A stretch of 64,000 nt of DNA from Dromaius novaehollandiae (lineage: Eukaryota > Chordata > Aves > Casuariiformes > Dromaiidae), in assembly GCF_036370855.1 (NCBI RefSeq), contig NC_088106.1, positions 30,158,001-30,222,000 of the forward strand, written 5' to 3'. Positions 1-14,629 of the stretch are shown in pieces. The notes beneath the pieces are model-generated. The model did not search any database and was not told the DNA's origin. It saw nothing but the letters and a program-made list of their open reading frames with translations. The position numbers and the translations under genes are program-made. The stretch's first letter is position 1, and each line of letters opens with the position of its first letter.

Positions 1-3000
1 TGGATATGGTGCAGCCCCGAATAGGGTTATTTTGGTTCAGCTGGGATAACTTGACTGTAACCTATACTCATTGCACAGAAAATACACTTGCACCCAACAT
101 ATAAAAGGCACAGAACCTCATTAATCCTTTATCAGACAGCACCTTTCCAGAGGAAGCACACATCACCATCGTGGTGTGAGTGAACAGGTTCTGGAGACCT
201 TCCAACAACTAAACAAGTTCTTGTTTGATCCTTACAATGAAGAAGCTGTGCTGAAAGTAAAGATGGGTAAAACCAGCAACCTCTCCAAAGGCAATCCTGC
301 TGGCTGGAATCATAGCAGCAATGAAAAAAAAGAGTGGCCAGATAAGGTCTTCACTGCCAACTAGAATTGTTTATTTTCTTTCCTAATATTTGTTGTTTCC
401 ATAGTGACAGATCTCTCTTCACCAGTGTCAACTCATTAGACCTAGTAATGACAAGTCCTTTTTTTCCTAATGAATTCTGTTAATCTCCATTGTGGTCAGA
501 CTCTGTTTACTCTTGAAAATGTTTATTATAGCTTACAGCACTCCTGGTATACCTCAGCTCTCTCCTCTCTCTCTCTCTTTGGTTAACATGGTAGAGTTTT
601 ACTTTCATAGTTTTATGTTTCTACAGTACAGATATAGAAGAAAGAAAAGGAAGAGAGAGCACATAAGGAAGAATTTCCTGCCAAAGATGGCTCAGTGTTC
701 CCACAAATTAATGGTCTTACTTTCCACCTCTGCAAAAGAGCTAAAATCCTGATTTGAGTCACAACTGAACCAGGTTAGGAGGTCTTTGTTTAACTCTCTC
801 CAGATATCTGGTGTGGGTGCTGTTCCTGGGTCAATTTAGGATGTTGTATAAAAGCAGTTCTATTTGTTCCTTCCCAGGGGTTATCCACCCACAAGGAGTA
901 TGGGCTGCTGTCAACCAGCGAGCAAGGTGAAGAATTTGATCTGACACCTCTGTCTTCCAGTGCATGGCATTGCTGGAGAGAAGGTATGAGTTGAGGTCTA
1001 ACATGTTCCTGAACCATGACAAAGAGGCTGCAGCCTTATGATGTGATGGCTGCAATAGGGGTGGCATTACCTGCACATCTACAAATTCTGGTTATGGGTC
1101 TCCACTTCTTTCTTTTGCGCCAGCACATAGAATCAGTCCCTCCTCTGTCACCTCCCCTCTGAGCACAGTTTTGAGTCAGCCTGTCAGAGCACAAAGGCCA
1201 GTTAGACCTTCCCATCCTAAAGAGCTACTGTGCAATTCCATTACCCCCTGCAATGTCAAACTACAGCCTGCTATCATCCATCCTTTTTCTCCTAGGACTG
1301 CCCAGCCCCTCCCTTACCAGTATTGTGAGAGCAGGCTTCCTAAGGTGAATTTACCATATTAAATTTGTCTGTGTTATCTGCACAGCCCTGGTGTCGGTTC
1401 AGGCAAGTATGATGGATATGGTCCTAACCCGACAGAAATTAGGGAATTTCACACTGTGTTTTAATAGCAAATGCAGTGATTTGACATTGAATAATGGAGC
1501 TGGTCAGGTTCTATTAGTGGCAGATTAGACCATAATTCAATCTTATACCTTGCTGTTTTAAGCCTTTCTCACGGACTGTATTAAACCTGACCCAGGTCTG
1601 AAGAGGCAGAATGCAAGTGCTCTGTGGTGTGTGGAGATGAATTATGTCTCTCACAGGCATAAGAGGATGCAGCTGCATACAGACCCGGTGGGACCACCGT
1701 GCCACCAGCCTGGGCTGAATCTGGGAACTCCAGTTCCAGTGCTCAGACTCACTTGTTTGAGGTACGACTAAACTGAAAATAAGTGTTGGGGGTCACGTCA
1801 TTGTATGAGCTTGCACCCACAAAAGCAGGGGCAAAGACCCACACAGGAGTGTGGGAATATGTGGCATGTGTCACCATATGGATCCCAGGAAAGATACCTA
1901 GAGGGGCATGGAGACAGTGAAAAGGTAAGTGTGACTTGATCCAGAGTGTTTTCACCTATGCCATGCTTGGTGTCATCGTTAAATAAAAGCACATCTCTGA
2001 ATCTTGGGGCTCCACGCTTCCCCAGCAGCAATGCAGGACACAAGGAAGATCCCCGGGGCAGGGAGAGGCAGAAAGCCATGCTGTGTTCAGTGGTGGGGGC
2101 AGGCAGGCAGGTGTTTCCATGTCACAGCTGAGCACCACAATACTTGGTTGCCTTCCCATAACTCTTTGATGTTGTTTTTCTACAGATGTCTTCCCACAGC
2201 TCTTGCCTACATCCTTCCTATAGTCTCTGCCCATGGAGTGTTTCTATCACTCCGTGAAGCTCAGGAACTCCAGGCCTGTGTTTAAGACTTACTTTCAGAG
2301 TTTTCTGGCCCAGGTACCTACCCTGCCCAGATTTTGTTTACTGAATGAGAGTGTGATTTGATAACTGACATGGTGTTGTGTTTTCTGATTGAGAGGAGAA
2401 TGCTGAATTACTTTAGCAATCATTTATTGAGTACCTAAGATACAGAAAACCTAACAGAGATAACAATGTCTTGGAGATTAAATTCTCCATTAGAGAGATC
2501 TCACTTAGTAGTTGGGCTAGTGAATATTTTCTCATCAGTTTTCCCTCAGCCTCCATCCCCCCGACAGTGCAAGTTGACAGAGCAGGCAATAGTTTTGAAC
2601 ATCCTTTCATCAATGCAAGTCACAACAGGCCCCAAATAAAGCCATGAACATCATTGCCCTGCCAGCCCAGTGAGAAGAAAGCTCCCAGTCACCAGGCTTC
2701 TTCCAACAGCCCCTGCTTTGGGCTCTTCCTGAGATAAAGGCTGGAGCAACTGTTGGCTGTTGTATGCTGAAGCCAGGGGAGTTTGACTAGCCAAAGGCAT
2801 GGGGCACGGATCATCACCTCAGATGAACACAACCACAGGAGCCCCAAAGAGCCATTTTGCTTCTCTGCCTCTTATGTGACATCCAGCATCTCTCGCATCC
2901 CCTCTGGCCTTTTCACTTTCTTAGCCTGAAGGAATGTCCAGGGAAATGGCCTTTGTAATTCATCTGCTGCTGAACTTCAGGGCAAACAGGAACCTCTGTA

Positions 3001-6000
3001 GCAACACAATGGATATAGAAAAACAGCCATCAGAAAGCAGTTATATAGGTAGATGCAGAAAAGCAGTCAACAGCATTTCTTTACAGTCAAACACAACTCT
3101 GGCTTTTGAGATTTGCTTATTAATTACACATGTGTATTTAGTTATTTGGTTTTATATTCCAGCTCTTGCATGCAGCTGCCACACTCCTGCTTGCCACCTG
3201 GACAAGGTGGCATCAGACTAGGAACTCACCCAGAATGTGAGGACCTTGGTAAGGAGGGTAAAGGCTGTTTGCTCTGAGCCATCCCTCCTAGTTCCTGGGA
3301 GAGGCAAGATCCCAAGTGAAAGCCCTGGAAGACACTGGCCCTGGGAAGAGACAGCAGCTGAGCTTTAAGTGCACTCTGAATAGGAGGAGGCCCAGGGCGT
3401 ACGGTCCCTTTGAATGGGAAGATGGATTTCTTCTCTACAAGGAGGGCTGCTGAAACCTGCCTGGGAAGCATCTCCACTAGAACCAGTGCTTAGCTGGAAG
3501 TCCAGTGCTGCAAATGGCTGCAGTTCTTCATGGCAGTGAAAGCAGCAGCAGCCACATGGAAGCTGATGATTTTCACTGAGCAATCTGCCACCGGGTGCTA
3601 GGCAAAGGGGCAGCCAGCTTCCCACAGAACTGGGTGAGTGTACTGGCAACCTCCCCAAAGGCAACTGGGATATCCAAAATGCCCCTAGTGCCTGAGGCAC
3701 TGGCTACCATCACACGTTCTTTACCTCTGTCTTTCAGGCAGCTAGGGCCAAGGACGTTTTGCTGTTTTCCAACAGGACTTCTACTCCCTCCAGGATGAAC
3801 TGTTCAACACAGAGGCCAAAGAAGTTGCTGTAGCACACAGAACTAAAGCTCTGCCACTGCCCCCCCCCCCCACCTCCCCCTGTGCAGCCCTGGGCAGGCC
3901 ATTTTGCTCACCTGCGACCTTCACCTGTGCAAGGGAAGAGCCGCAGGCAGCTCTTTATGGAGTGCTTTGACATGTGCAGATGACAAGTGTGGTAGAAGGG
4001 CTGGCTCTCATGACTAATCTGGGAAAGGTTCCCCTAGGTTCCCCACGCTGAAGCTTGCCAGCTTCTGCCTCCTAATTGAACCTTTCTTAGAGAATCCTCA
4101 GCACAACCAGCATGTGACCAGCAGGCACTTCACTGCAATTACTTGCTTTATACAGATAGCTTCACTAATGAAGGTGGGTCAGAGCCCTCATACATCTCAC
4201 AGAACATGGACTTTCTCACTTATATTTCATAAAGGAAGTACAGTAATTGCATTTGTTTTAAGACTATGTTATGATTCTTTCAATACTGCATGCAATCTTC
4301 CCTCCATAAGCTCCCTGGAGTAGAGTAGGTGCAATGAATCCCCAGCCTCACACAGAGTACCTAAGCTCTGCAGCCTTCTCTTTTCCAAATAACAAAGATG
4401 CTTCCGGTTCCTCATGAGATGGTGCTGTCTGGAGCAGGAAACACAAAGGTTCAGGAAAACACTGTCAGAACAGGCAATCCCTTGTAAAATAACTGTACAG
4501 AGTAACTTTGTTAGATATATCACTTCAAGCTGAGTTCTCTTCCCCAGCGGAGTTTCATGTTGGACAGCAAGAGGCTGTAGGAGCCAATTCCTGGCCAAAG
4601 TCTGCAACTGTGTCTGCAAACTCCTAGCCAGAAGCCAGTGTGGCTGTATTCAGCAAACCAGTGGCCAAGGAGCTACCACAAGGCTGGCCACCCCACACGA
4701 CATGCTGCAGGTGTCCTGCAGGGTTCTTGCATGCCAGAGGGTAGGACCTTGCGATGGTCCCCTTGGGTGACACTGCTGCTCGTCACTGCATTAACCTCCC
4801 TATGGGTGTGCTTCTGACGTCCTGTTGCCCTCTCGATGAAATTACGGGGTCCTTGAGTGTGTTGGGGATGACAACAGTTGTTCTGTCAAGGTGATTCTCA
4901 TGTGGTGCATGCCAAATTAACTAAGTAAAGCTCAGCAGTGGCTTTAACCATGCCTGATGTGGACATGTAACTGTGCTTGTAAATAACTGCATGTCGAGGC
5001 AGAAGCTGGAATTACATCCCTCCAGACAGCCATTCAGTAAGGGAGAGAATAGGACACACTTGCTGTAATGCTATGCATTAAAAAGCACTTATGCTACTAA
5101 AACCAGCATTAGAATAGCACATAAACATTGCTGTCATGATCTCAATGGGACTCCAGAGTCCAAATGGGAGCTCTGTCAGCATCCTGGAGCCTGTAAAGGT
5201 GTGTGTGGGGGGGAAGCCACTTCATGTATTATACTCATATGTCACTGACATACATAAACTCATGCTGAGCCCTGCTGATGTACCCCTGCAGCTTTCAAGG
5301 AAGCACAGTCAAGTGTGTAGCAGCAAGGAGGAACAACTAATGCCTCAACAGCTCACATGAGTTCAAACCTGGGACAACATGGCACTAACTGAATGCTTCC
5401 TCCAAACTGGAAACTGCCTGAATGGCAGATACCCAGTTGGGACCTTAGCAGTTCTAGATGCCTGGTAAGAGGACGCTGTTTGCATGATGTTTTCTTGTCT
5501 CTTTTAGCAGCTTCTCCAGGCCTGCCCTCTCCAGTGGCAGCAGGTGCCTTGGGGACCTGTGAAAAAAATGGAAGACATGAAAAATATCTTCTCATTCCTG
5601 ACCATGACTCTCTCCAAAAAGTTAGTAGAGAGGGAATTGGTGATGACACCAGGGTAAAGTTAAACATTTGCAGCTGCAGTCTCAAGAAGAGTAGCTGGCA
5701 TGGAAGGAATTTCTTGCCGATGCTGATCAGAGACTGTAAGGTCCTCAGGAGCATTATCATTGCCACTGCAATTTCTCAGCATTGCAGAAAGTGCAGGAGT
5801 GTCATAGTATAATCCGTGTTAGTTGGGGGGTCAGCATTATGTCTAAGAAAGAGTAGGAACTGAAACCTAAACTTCTTGCCTTCACCTTCTTTGAATCTCT
5901 GGTGTGTGTGGAAGTATTTTGGGAAGGCTAAGGACTGGTGGGATACAAGCCAGAGCCTTGGGTTTTGGAGGAATGGGCTGGAAAAAAATCAGAACAAGGC

Positions 6001-7180
6001 TTGAAACAGTAACCTTTTGAATGCAGACTTTACCTGCTGCAGAACTGTGTCCTCACACCAAGAGCAGTCTTACTTGTGGATCAGTTTTCAGTTTGAGTCT
6101 CAGCTTTTAATTTATTCTGTGAATGTTGCTGATTATGGGCAAGTGTAGTCTGTGTGATTTCTTCCCCCTCCTTGAAGGAGAAATCGTTCTGAGTGAGTAA
6201 GGAGGGCAGCCCAAACCCACCTCTCCATAAAGAATAGGCAGTGCTGGCATCCTCCTGGCTCTTTAAAACTGATGGAAATCTGCAAAAGTCAAGGTTTTTA
6301 ATTCAAATTCAAGCTTGTTATATAAAAAGCTGTTTTTTCCCTGAAAATCTTCATGTTTTCCCTGTCTCATTTTGCTAGTTACAAGCAATTGCGAGCAGAG
6401 AAGAAGTTCAAGGACAATCTGGTGGAATGAGTGGGAAGGAAGATCTCATGAGCTCCAGGTACACATGGCAGTTCAGAATTTGGTGGTGATATTAAATGAG
6501 GTTGTGACCTCATGAGGAACAAGCCAGGAGTTTAAACCAGTCCTGACTTTTCTTGTCTGTCCTTTAGGTGGTAAATTGCCATGATATTCCTTACCTGCAA
6601 GCTTAGACCCTAAATCTTCTTGGCCTAGGCATTGTTATGGTCCTGGTAAACACTAGACACTGAGCTGGAAGTGGAGCAAGGCAGAGAGCTGTCGGTCCGC
6701 GCTGCTGTCAGCATTTTCCTTTAGTCTATGCTTCCTGCAGCAGGTGGTCTATCCTTCTGCAGCACCACACAGCTCCTGTCTGCTGGCTCTGTCTCCTCAC
6801 CGTCCCTGTGCACGTGTACAAATAGTCACTGGCTCATTCCCCTGGGAATCCTGCATAGTCAGGTTGAGTGCCCAGCTTTTACTACCTTAAATGACCCTGG
6901 AAATATATACTCCTTAAAGGACTTTGGTAATCTCAGCCTCCATCACTGTGATCAAAATACGCTGACTTGCTGAAGGGGAGCTTCCTCATGTTTCTTCCCA
7001 CCTCTGCTCTAGCGCCTGTAGATGGATATGCTGTGGAAATGCTCACACTTGGGGGCCAGAACCTTAAAAACAAGGAGAAAAGGTGACACATTTATCGGTC
7101 TGATCAGCAAACACATCATGAACACCCCTTAGCCATCCTGCAAGGGGACCTCATCAATGCAGAATACACTTGTACCCACT
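1..7180. other. Gene-free stretch
   Basis: No exon, RNA gene or transposon is recognised. Open frames are short, overlap on both strands and resemble no family I know. The short frame at about 176-361 begins at GTG rather than ATG, and I do not call it. A 12-base C run lies at 3,860. Confidence 0.6.
3860..3871. repeat. Poly(C) tract, 12 bases
   Basis: Twelve consecutive C residues in gene-free DNA. Confidence 0.8.
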
Positions 7181-7184
7181 TTCC

Positions 7185-7310
7185 AAGCTTTCCAAGTGTC
7201 TCTCTGTAACACAACTCTCCCATCTATAAAATGGGAATAATGATAGTGTTGCCTAAATGTTTTGAGATGTATTCAGGAAAAATAATGTACAAGGGAAATA
7301 ATTACAGTTT
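7185..7310 (+). mobile_element. MIR-like remnant
   Basis: The sense reading includes ctctcccatctataaaatgg and gaataatgatagtgttgcc, which match the MIR core (…CCATCTGTAAAATGGGGATAATAATAGT…), followed by a diverged tail with GAGATGTATTCAGGAAAAATAATGTA. Old and truncated. Confidence 0.55.
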
Positions 7311-10300
7311 TAATGGTAGTGAAAATGGGGCATTTATTGCCCAGGACCAGCTCTATGTATTAGCAGAGTCCATAAATCCCCCCAGAATTGAAGGTGTGAC
7401 AATTTGAAAATGCTGCTGGGAAATGACCCATTCCTCTACTTCCAGGTTTGTACTCAAGGGATTGCTTTCCTGGCTGCAGAGACAATATTTCATTGAGTGG
7501 GGATATCGGGAGTATGTCCTCTTGGGACTTAGACTGAGAAAAAAAAATCATATGCAGTGCACTGAAGCATTTTATATCCGAGCCTCAGTGAAAGTGAATA
7601 TGAACCATTTAGTCAGAGACATGAGTACTCTAAGCACACAAATGTGGCCTAGGCCAGCTATGTGGATCCCAGAGTGGGGCTTCATGGAGGTGATGTATAC
7701 TGATGTTAACTAATCGGAAGACCTCAGTGCCACATATCACCCAGGAAATAAAAGACTTTGAAGAGGGCTCTGATTTTAAATTCAATTACTCCAAGTTGAA
7801 GGCAATGATAACAGTTCTTTTTCTCACTATGGTAATAAAAATCTCTAAGGTGGTACTGAAATAGACCGTGCATTACACCAACCTTTCAGGGGTAGAAATC
7901 AGCCACTTGACCACAAAATCTTTCCTGTGCCAATTAGATTCCCCCGTCTGAAACACTGCAGGAAAACCACTCTCCAACAAACATTTTAGCCAATCATCTT
8001 CACAGCCACAAAAACAAATCTTTTGGCCAAGCCATTCTCCCTTTTCTCTTGATAGCATATCTTCTAAGGAACTCTGCACCCTGCCATAGTGAAAATCACC
8101 TATGGGGAATAGTTTCCTAACGTCATCAAGCAAACCTTGCGTAGTCAGACAGAGGGGAGGATTTGCAGCACCAAATCTGAAGCCTCAAATAGCAGCACAA
8201 TTATACTCTTTAGTGGTGCAGTTCCAGGAGTATCCAGACAAACCATGGGCAAGCACAGAGTAATTTTATCCTGATATGCCTGTCTAAACAGCAGAGAGCT
8301 CTTCAGAAGTGTTCTCCCTCACTTGTTAATTTAACGCTTGATATATAGGAAAAATTAGAATTAAAATGTACCCAGCTGCTTCCTTCTTTCCTGATTCCAT
8401 TTGGAAATACCTCCTCTCTCCCCACAGAGTGAGCAAAACTGCCTGAGTCACTTAAGAACCTGTATTTTTTTTTAGATATGCCTGTGTGATTTAGGATCCT
8501 AACCTCCAAGTGAAGGTCAGACTTAGACATCTTCAACAGCAGCACCGATTATATTCAAATCCCCTTCCAGAGTAGGAGGGGAGTGCAGGAGAGGTGTGTA
8601 TGTTGCTTTGAGTAGGCAAGTTCTTCAAGACCTCAAGGACATGGGTACAAATGAACTGAATCAACTTTTGGAAAACCCTCTCCCTTGCCAAATACCAGCA
8701 TTGCAGTCATTCAAAAATGATGCAGTCATTGTGGGAGGAGGTGTTGGAGCGGTTGAAGGAGATATAAAGCAGCTACGTATAAAGACCCATTAGACTGGTG
8801 CTGCAACTGCAGCCATGAGGTCCCCTTCCCAGAGGAATAAGTGTTGGCTTTATAAAGATCAAACAGAAAAAAATGATGCTCTTAATAGAGCCTGTGATTC
8901 TCACTGCAACATTTGGCCCCGCTGGCTCACGGGCATGTTGCTTACATCTCCTGGCTTCTTTCCAAGGCTGCTGTCAGAGTTGCAGTCATGTTTCATGGAG
9001 AATGCCCATCAACTGGCATCCTGCATCAACGACATCCTGCTGCTGCAGAGTGGGTCCCTGACACCCTACGATCTGGTCAGGACAACAACCCCAAGAGAAA
9101 CTCTGCATAGCCTACTTGACCTACCCAGGGGACCTCCCCAGACATGCCACCCACAGGGAGGCAGATACCTGGTGTGCTGAGCTCCAAAGGTAGCCAGAGA
9201 AGCCAGAATTCAGCACAACAGACATTCAGACAAGCCAAGCACAGGACACCCGGTAGTACAAAAGCAAAAAGATGTGAAACATCTTCGCTCCTACGTCATG
9301 ACCTATGACAGGGCTGGGATTCAGGCTGTATGAGAACCAGGCAGAGTCCCAGTGTACAGGCTACACAATCCCTTGGAAGCAAAGGATCTCATCACACAAT
9401 GCTCGAAGAAACAGTTCCTGAAAGCACTCACCATGCTTTATGTGTAGAAAGAAATAAAACAGGGAATTGCATTTCGTGCTTTCCTTTTCTATTCCTCATT
9501 CCTCACTAGCAACTGAAGAGAGAGCCAGCCAGTTGCCTGTGTGAGGAAATGTGGATTCTCGTTTGGCATAAGAAAATGGAACAAGTTACAGGCAATGGAG
9601 GAGATCACAGACAACCAAGGAGAGAACAGAGGTCAGGAAGCAGGACCTGGGCAATTGGAAATCCCTCATAGAGGAGAAAAGATCCTGATGGACAAAAGGA
9701 AAAGTGTTAGAAGCAATTTGATAACCAAGCAGATCCACAAACATGAGGATGGACACAAAGCAGAAGAGGATCCATGAAAAACAAGTAACTTAGTAAGACT
9801 GACTTTCAGAGAACAAATAGCTGGAGTCAGATTTAACAATGGAGTTTATGGAGACCTGAGGCAGACTAAGTTACACAAAAAGTATGCTGCTCCTCTAGCC
9901 ACAGGAGCATCAAGGATAGGGAACCAGATGATTGCTTAACAAGCCGAGAGCCTTTCCTCCCCTGTTCCAAGGCTCTCCAAGCAGCAGTCGTGCACACATG
10001 ATGGCATGGAGAAGATGCCTGAAAAGGCAGAGGCAGCTCTGAGGCTCTGTTACATGTGTTTGTAAGAGAAGACAAGGGCTACACTGGACCCTCATTAATC
10101 CAGATAGCTGGAGACCACGGGGACCACGTGAGTCAGTGAAAGCTTCCGCATCTGCAACACAGTGGTGACACTCATAAGCCCCTATCTTTCAGAGATACTT
10201 CTGAGTTTTCTTATTAAAAATGAATTCTTGGGCTGGAGACAAAACAAAAGAAACACTCACTCTAAAGCATTATGCAACAGCCACAGAAGCAGCCACAGGT

Positions 10301-13300
10301 CAATGTTAGTTAACTACGGCGTCAGAGAAGTGAATTCTGGAATACTTATGTCCCACTCCACTGCTTTGTTTTTTTCCATAGCCTACAGAATGAATGGAGA
10401 TGTTTTTGCTTATAGAGTGCATAGAGAAGGAGGTGGATGAGGAATGAAATCCAGCCCTTTGAAAAACCAACAGAGTTACAGCTTCACCAATGAGAAAGTA
10501 TTTTCAGCACCAGCTGGGAGGGGAAAGAGACAACAAAGAGAGGAATGTAAAGAGGGAAGGAACCTTGTCAAAACCTTGCATTTCAAAATCTGAAGGACCA
10601 GTGATAAATTTAAGTTCAGAATACAAAACAATAGAAAATGTTGGGACAACTGTGTGAACCTTCTGGATCACTGAAAGTCTCAAGCAATTGATCAATAAAA
10701 GAGAGAGAGGGATTGTGCCGAGGACTGGCGAAGAGAAAGACAATAAAAAAGAAATGGCAAATGCTAGAGGCGATCACTTTAAGAAATGCCCAGATGCTGT
10801 GCAATGCTTCCTCACAAATAAGCAACAATACCTTCAAATCTTGCAGCATTCTCTATTCATCCAGGGAATGAACCAACAGCAGCTGCTTCCTCTGGAAAGT
10901 AGTAACTTGTCTGAAGCACACATCTTTAAGACCACTAGAAGAGCTTTCTACATCTATGGGGCAGACCTGAGCCCTTGGCTGAAGGAGGCTGCTGGTGTCT
11001 GCCTTGAGAAGGAACAGGACTGGTACTGCTGCTGCTGCTCAGGAAAATGTTGCTTGACAATCTCAGTCTGACCGAGTACTTCTTCCTCTGACAAAGGTTT
11101 CTGCAAAGGTTGTGAAGAGGTCTGAGGACCCAGATGTTGAAGCGCCTTGCAAACCTGGAGTCAAGTTGGGCATGGCCTTGCACTGATGGCCGATCCCCTG
11201 TGCAGAGAGCCAGGTCTGGGTGCTGAGGGTGCTGGGGCTGTTGGGGGCCCCACGAGGCACTGATGACTCATCGAGGTGTCACGACAGGAGCGGACGGGGC
11301 TGCAAAGGTCTACAGCAGCCTGTGACACAGGGAATAGAGGAACAGAAGGAAATTTAAATTGACATTGGAGTGTAGTGACAAGTGATCACACCAGGTGGAG
11401 GCTGAGCGACTGATGACCACCCAACAATAAACCCAAAATCTAAGCTTGCTTCCTATTGCAAGCACAAAATCAGCCCAGGTGGTAAAACTTCACTAGCTCG
11501 TCTGCATAAAACCAAACACCACTCCATCGGGTATAAAACAATGGATCAAAAATTCGCATGTTTGCCTAGGTCAAAGTCCAAACTGCAAATTTAGGTGGTC
11601 AAAGCATGTGTAACCCATCTTCAAAACAGGCTGCCAAAGATATGCTTGCGGGGCATCTGAAGTGTTCAGTGGAGGGGATGCGTCACCAGAGTTAGCAGGC
11701 TGTCTGTCTCCATCTCCAGCCCCATCAGGTCACCCACAGGTGATTGGGAGAGCCCAGGATTTCTTCAGGCTCTGCTCTTGTTTGCCTACTTGGTGGCAGG
11801 AGCATGTGAAGGAGCATCCAGCCTCCCAGAAACCCAATACCACAACGAGAACAGGTCCACAGACACCGAGCTCCGAAGTAAAGCAATAAAGGTTGCAAAA
11901 CAGCCTGCACATTTGTAAATAGATCCGTCCCTTGCCACACAGTGAGAAACACACACAGACACACACACACACACAAGTTAAAAAAAAAAAAGCCCTCAAA
12001 AGACCTAACCTCTCAGTAGTTAAACATAGCCAAGGGTGCAATCTGCCCATGATCAATACACCATTTCCAACAAACTCTCCTTGCAATGTTAGTATTCCCC
12101 TCCAATTCCTTGCCTCCTTATTGCAATTCAAACTCAGCTGGTTTCTAGCAGTTTCAATGAATATTTGCACTTTCTCAGGGTGTTTTTTTCTATTTTTTTT
12201 TTTTCTGTATTACAGCTTCTAGCAGACTTTTCTGGTACTAATATGGAAGGTGCATTACCTTTTCTGGGTGAAGAGGGTAAGTGAACAGTACCTGTACTAT
12301 GTTATCAAGATAGGGATGATTAATTTGTAGTTAACATCTATTTACTTCATTACCCCATCATCAAAGCTTGACAAATGTGAAGACAACAATGAAAAATACA
12401 AATTAAGCCAGCCCACGGGAGTATTAACACTGAATGCAACTTACTATAGATTTAATCCCAACAAAAGAGCATACAGATGTTTTATATCTTCTTTCTTTGT
12501 TATGACCTCTTATCCACCTTCCTGTCCTTGGGCATAAATCTATTTAAATTTAAAGAGATCTGTTTATATACACACGTGTGTGTCTGTGTGTGTCTGTACT
12601 TATGCATGCGTATGTGTAGGGAAGAAGGTTTTCTCATCAGTTATCAATTAAGGCCAGGAAAACCACTTTGCCTAAAATAGAGCACATGTACAGCTTGACC
12701 TTCTGGATAGTTTATAACCAGGCAGCAGCTGCTCCCAACATCCCAGCTAGGGAGATGGCCAGCAGGGTCCTGTCCCCACTTGGCCCCATGCTGGAGGGGA
12801 TGCATCGGCTCTGTGCAGCCTTCGCTTCTCAGGGACGAAGACAAGAGGCGAGAAGCAGACAGAGCTGCCCCTGAGCAGCCAGATCTTGCCATTGTCCCAG
12901 CCACCTGCAAGAAAGCATCGGAGAACCTCTGCTCCAAGCAGAGGCCTTATCCTTGGTGGGTCACAATGTACCAGGAGAGTAAAGCACGCACCAAAGTCGT
13001 GAGTGGTCTGTCCTTGCCAGCCTCTCCCCACTGCTCTGCAAGGTCCCTGCTCTTCCACTGCTTTTAATGCTCCTTCCCCATTGGGGGATTCACACTCTTT
13101 CTTACATCTTTTTCATGCTTTTTAATATGTGCCTGCTCAGCTTGGGTGAAACTGTTAACAAGAGCATCACAGAGATGTCGCACAAAACAAAGGGGCAGCA
13201 TTTGGGTGGAAAGTGGATGCATGCCCTGTTTTAGAGACATGCAGGCATCTCCTCCAGTACTACGGCTATTTGAACTTGTGTGCACGGGCTGCAGGACCAA

Positions 13301-14179
13301 GAGGTTCTTCGCTGTGCAGATCCTATCTGAGCACAGAGCAATTATTTCTCCATTCCCCAGTGTCCCTAGGTCCACAGCCCGTGATGGGAGGTCAGCCCCC
13401 ATGGGGACATTGGATGCCTGCTCTCTGCCAAGTGCCAGCATTGGCAGGCAGTGATGTTTTCTATGAGCACCACTTAACAGCTGCCCTCCGACACCCTAAG
13501 CAAGGAGCTGGGGCACTTTTGGAAAACCCAGACAAAGTGCCAAAAGTACAACTAATACCTGTGTTTCTCTGTGGTTTACCTGGGTCCAAAGCACTGTCTA
13601 TCCATGCTTACAAAATTACGTTAAAGCACATTCATGCCAGACCTCTCTAGTACCGCAAATGAGACTGTGTTGCAGGAATGGAATGGAAATCCATAGTGAA
13701 GAATTGTCCGGATGCTTGCATACCCTCAAGACAAAATTGAGGACCGGTAAGGAAATGGGGAATTTCAGTCATTGCCACATTTCTCACTGAAATCCTCTTG
13801 AAAGAAGAAACACTATTAAAAGAGCTACACATCTACCCTTCAAGGTGACCTGCAAATGAAGAAAAATGGTTTTGTGCCCTTATTTTTTGGCTTAGCTATG
13901 AAGGCATGAAAAGTTGGCAGGGATTTGAAGCAATGTTGGGATTTTTTTTTCTACTTGTTTTTCTCTTTTTTTTTCTGGCTAGAAATTCAATTCTTGTCTT
14001 CCCTAGAACTCTATGGCCAAAGAGAGAATAAGTGAAATCATACCACGGCAGAAGATTGACAGCAGTACATCTGAGAGAAGGACACACAGCCGCACTACCT
14101 CCAGGTTTGCCTGCACAGGAGGAGAGGGGAATACTTTTGGCTGCAAGGATTTTTCTAGAGAGGAGAGGAAGCATTTGCT
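7311..14179. other. Gene-free stretch
   Basis: Ordinary mixed-composition DNA. The longest frames (8,815-9,180 and 10,688-11,071, both plus) encode unrecognised, non-repetitive peptides with no domain or signal. A CA microsatellite lies at 11,949. Confidence 0.6.
11949..11975. repeat. CA-rich microsatellite
   Basis: An imperfect ACACACAGACACACACACACACACA array is followed by an A run at 11,981-11,991. Confidence 0.85.
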
Positions 14180-14480
14180 TGGCTTTTGTTAGCATCTATT
14201 TAACTTACTGATCTAAGGAAATCTTGGGTGAAAGAAAGTGTCTGATAAAGATCTAATTCCCTTTCGCCTTTCACTGCCTGGTGGAGGAGTTCCCGTATAA
14301 GTGCTGGATGGAGAAAAAGAAAGAGGGGGGGAAATCCTCGTCTGAGTCAGGAAACAAAATGACTCACGCTAATAGCTCACGGGAAAGGAAGGAAGCAAAT
14401 AGATTAAAAACGCATACATGGAAATTTGGAGAAATTATAAGCAATTAAATACCCACTCTAAATCAGAAGTCTCCAACATT
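14180..14480. promoter_or_regulatory. Non-coding block with two perfect AP-1 sites
   Basis: TGAGTCA (14,343-14,349) and TGACTCA (14,360-14,366) are two consensus AP-1/MAF-type sites 17 bp apart, in AT-rich, non-repetitive DNA. A regulatory role is inferred. Confidence 0.3.
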
Positions 14481-14629
14481 GCAGAAAAAATGAAGGAAGA
14501 CTGGATGTGGCAGCGCTGCAGCTAAAATTAAAAATAGGAAAATTGAAACTTGGGCAAGTAGGGAGCAAGTTCATTTCAGTCTTTCCTCCTACAAGAGGCA
14601 ACAGTGGGGAGAGAAACAGCCCCTTTTCT

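Noticed and set aside
176-364. 62-codon frame near the window start that could be an exon (a pyrimidine-rich tract plus AG precedes it)
   Set aside because: Starts at GTG, no recognised family, no supporting neighbouring exons; too weak to call.
8815-9180. 121-codon frame, possible small gene or pseudogene
   Set aside because: No recognisable domain, and two other frames overlap it; the length is within chance for 64 kb of DNA.
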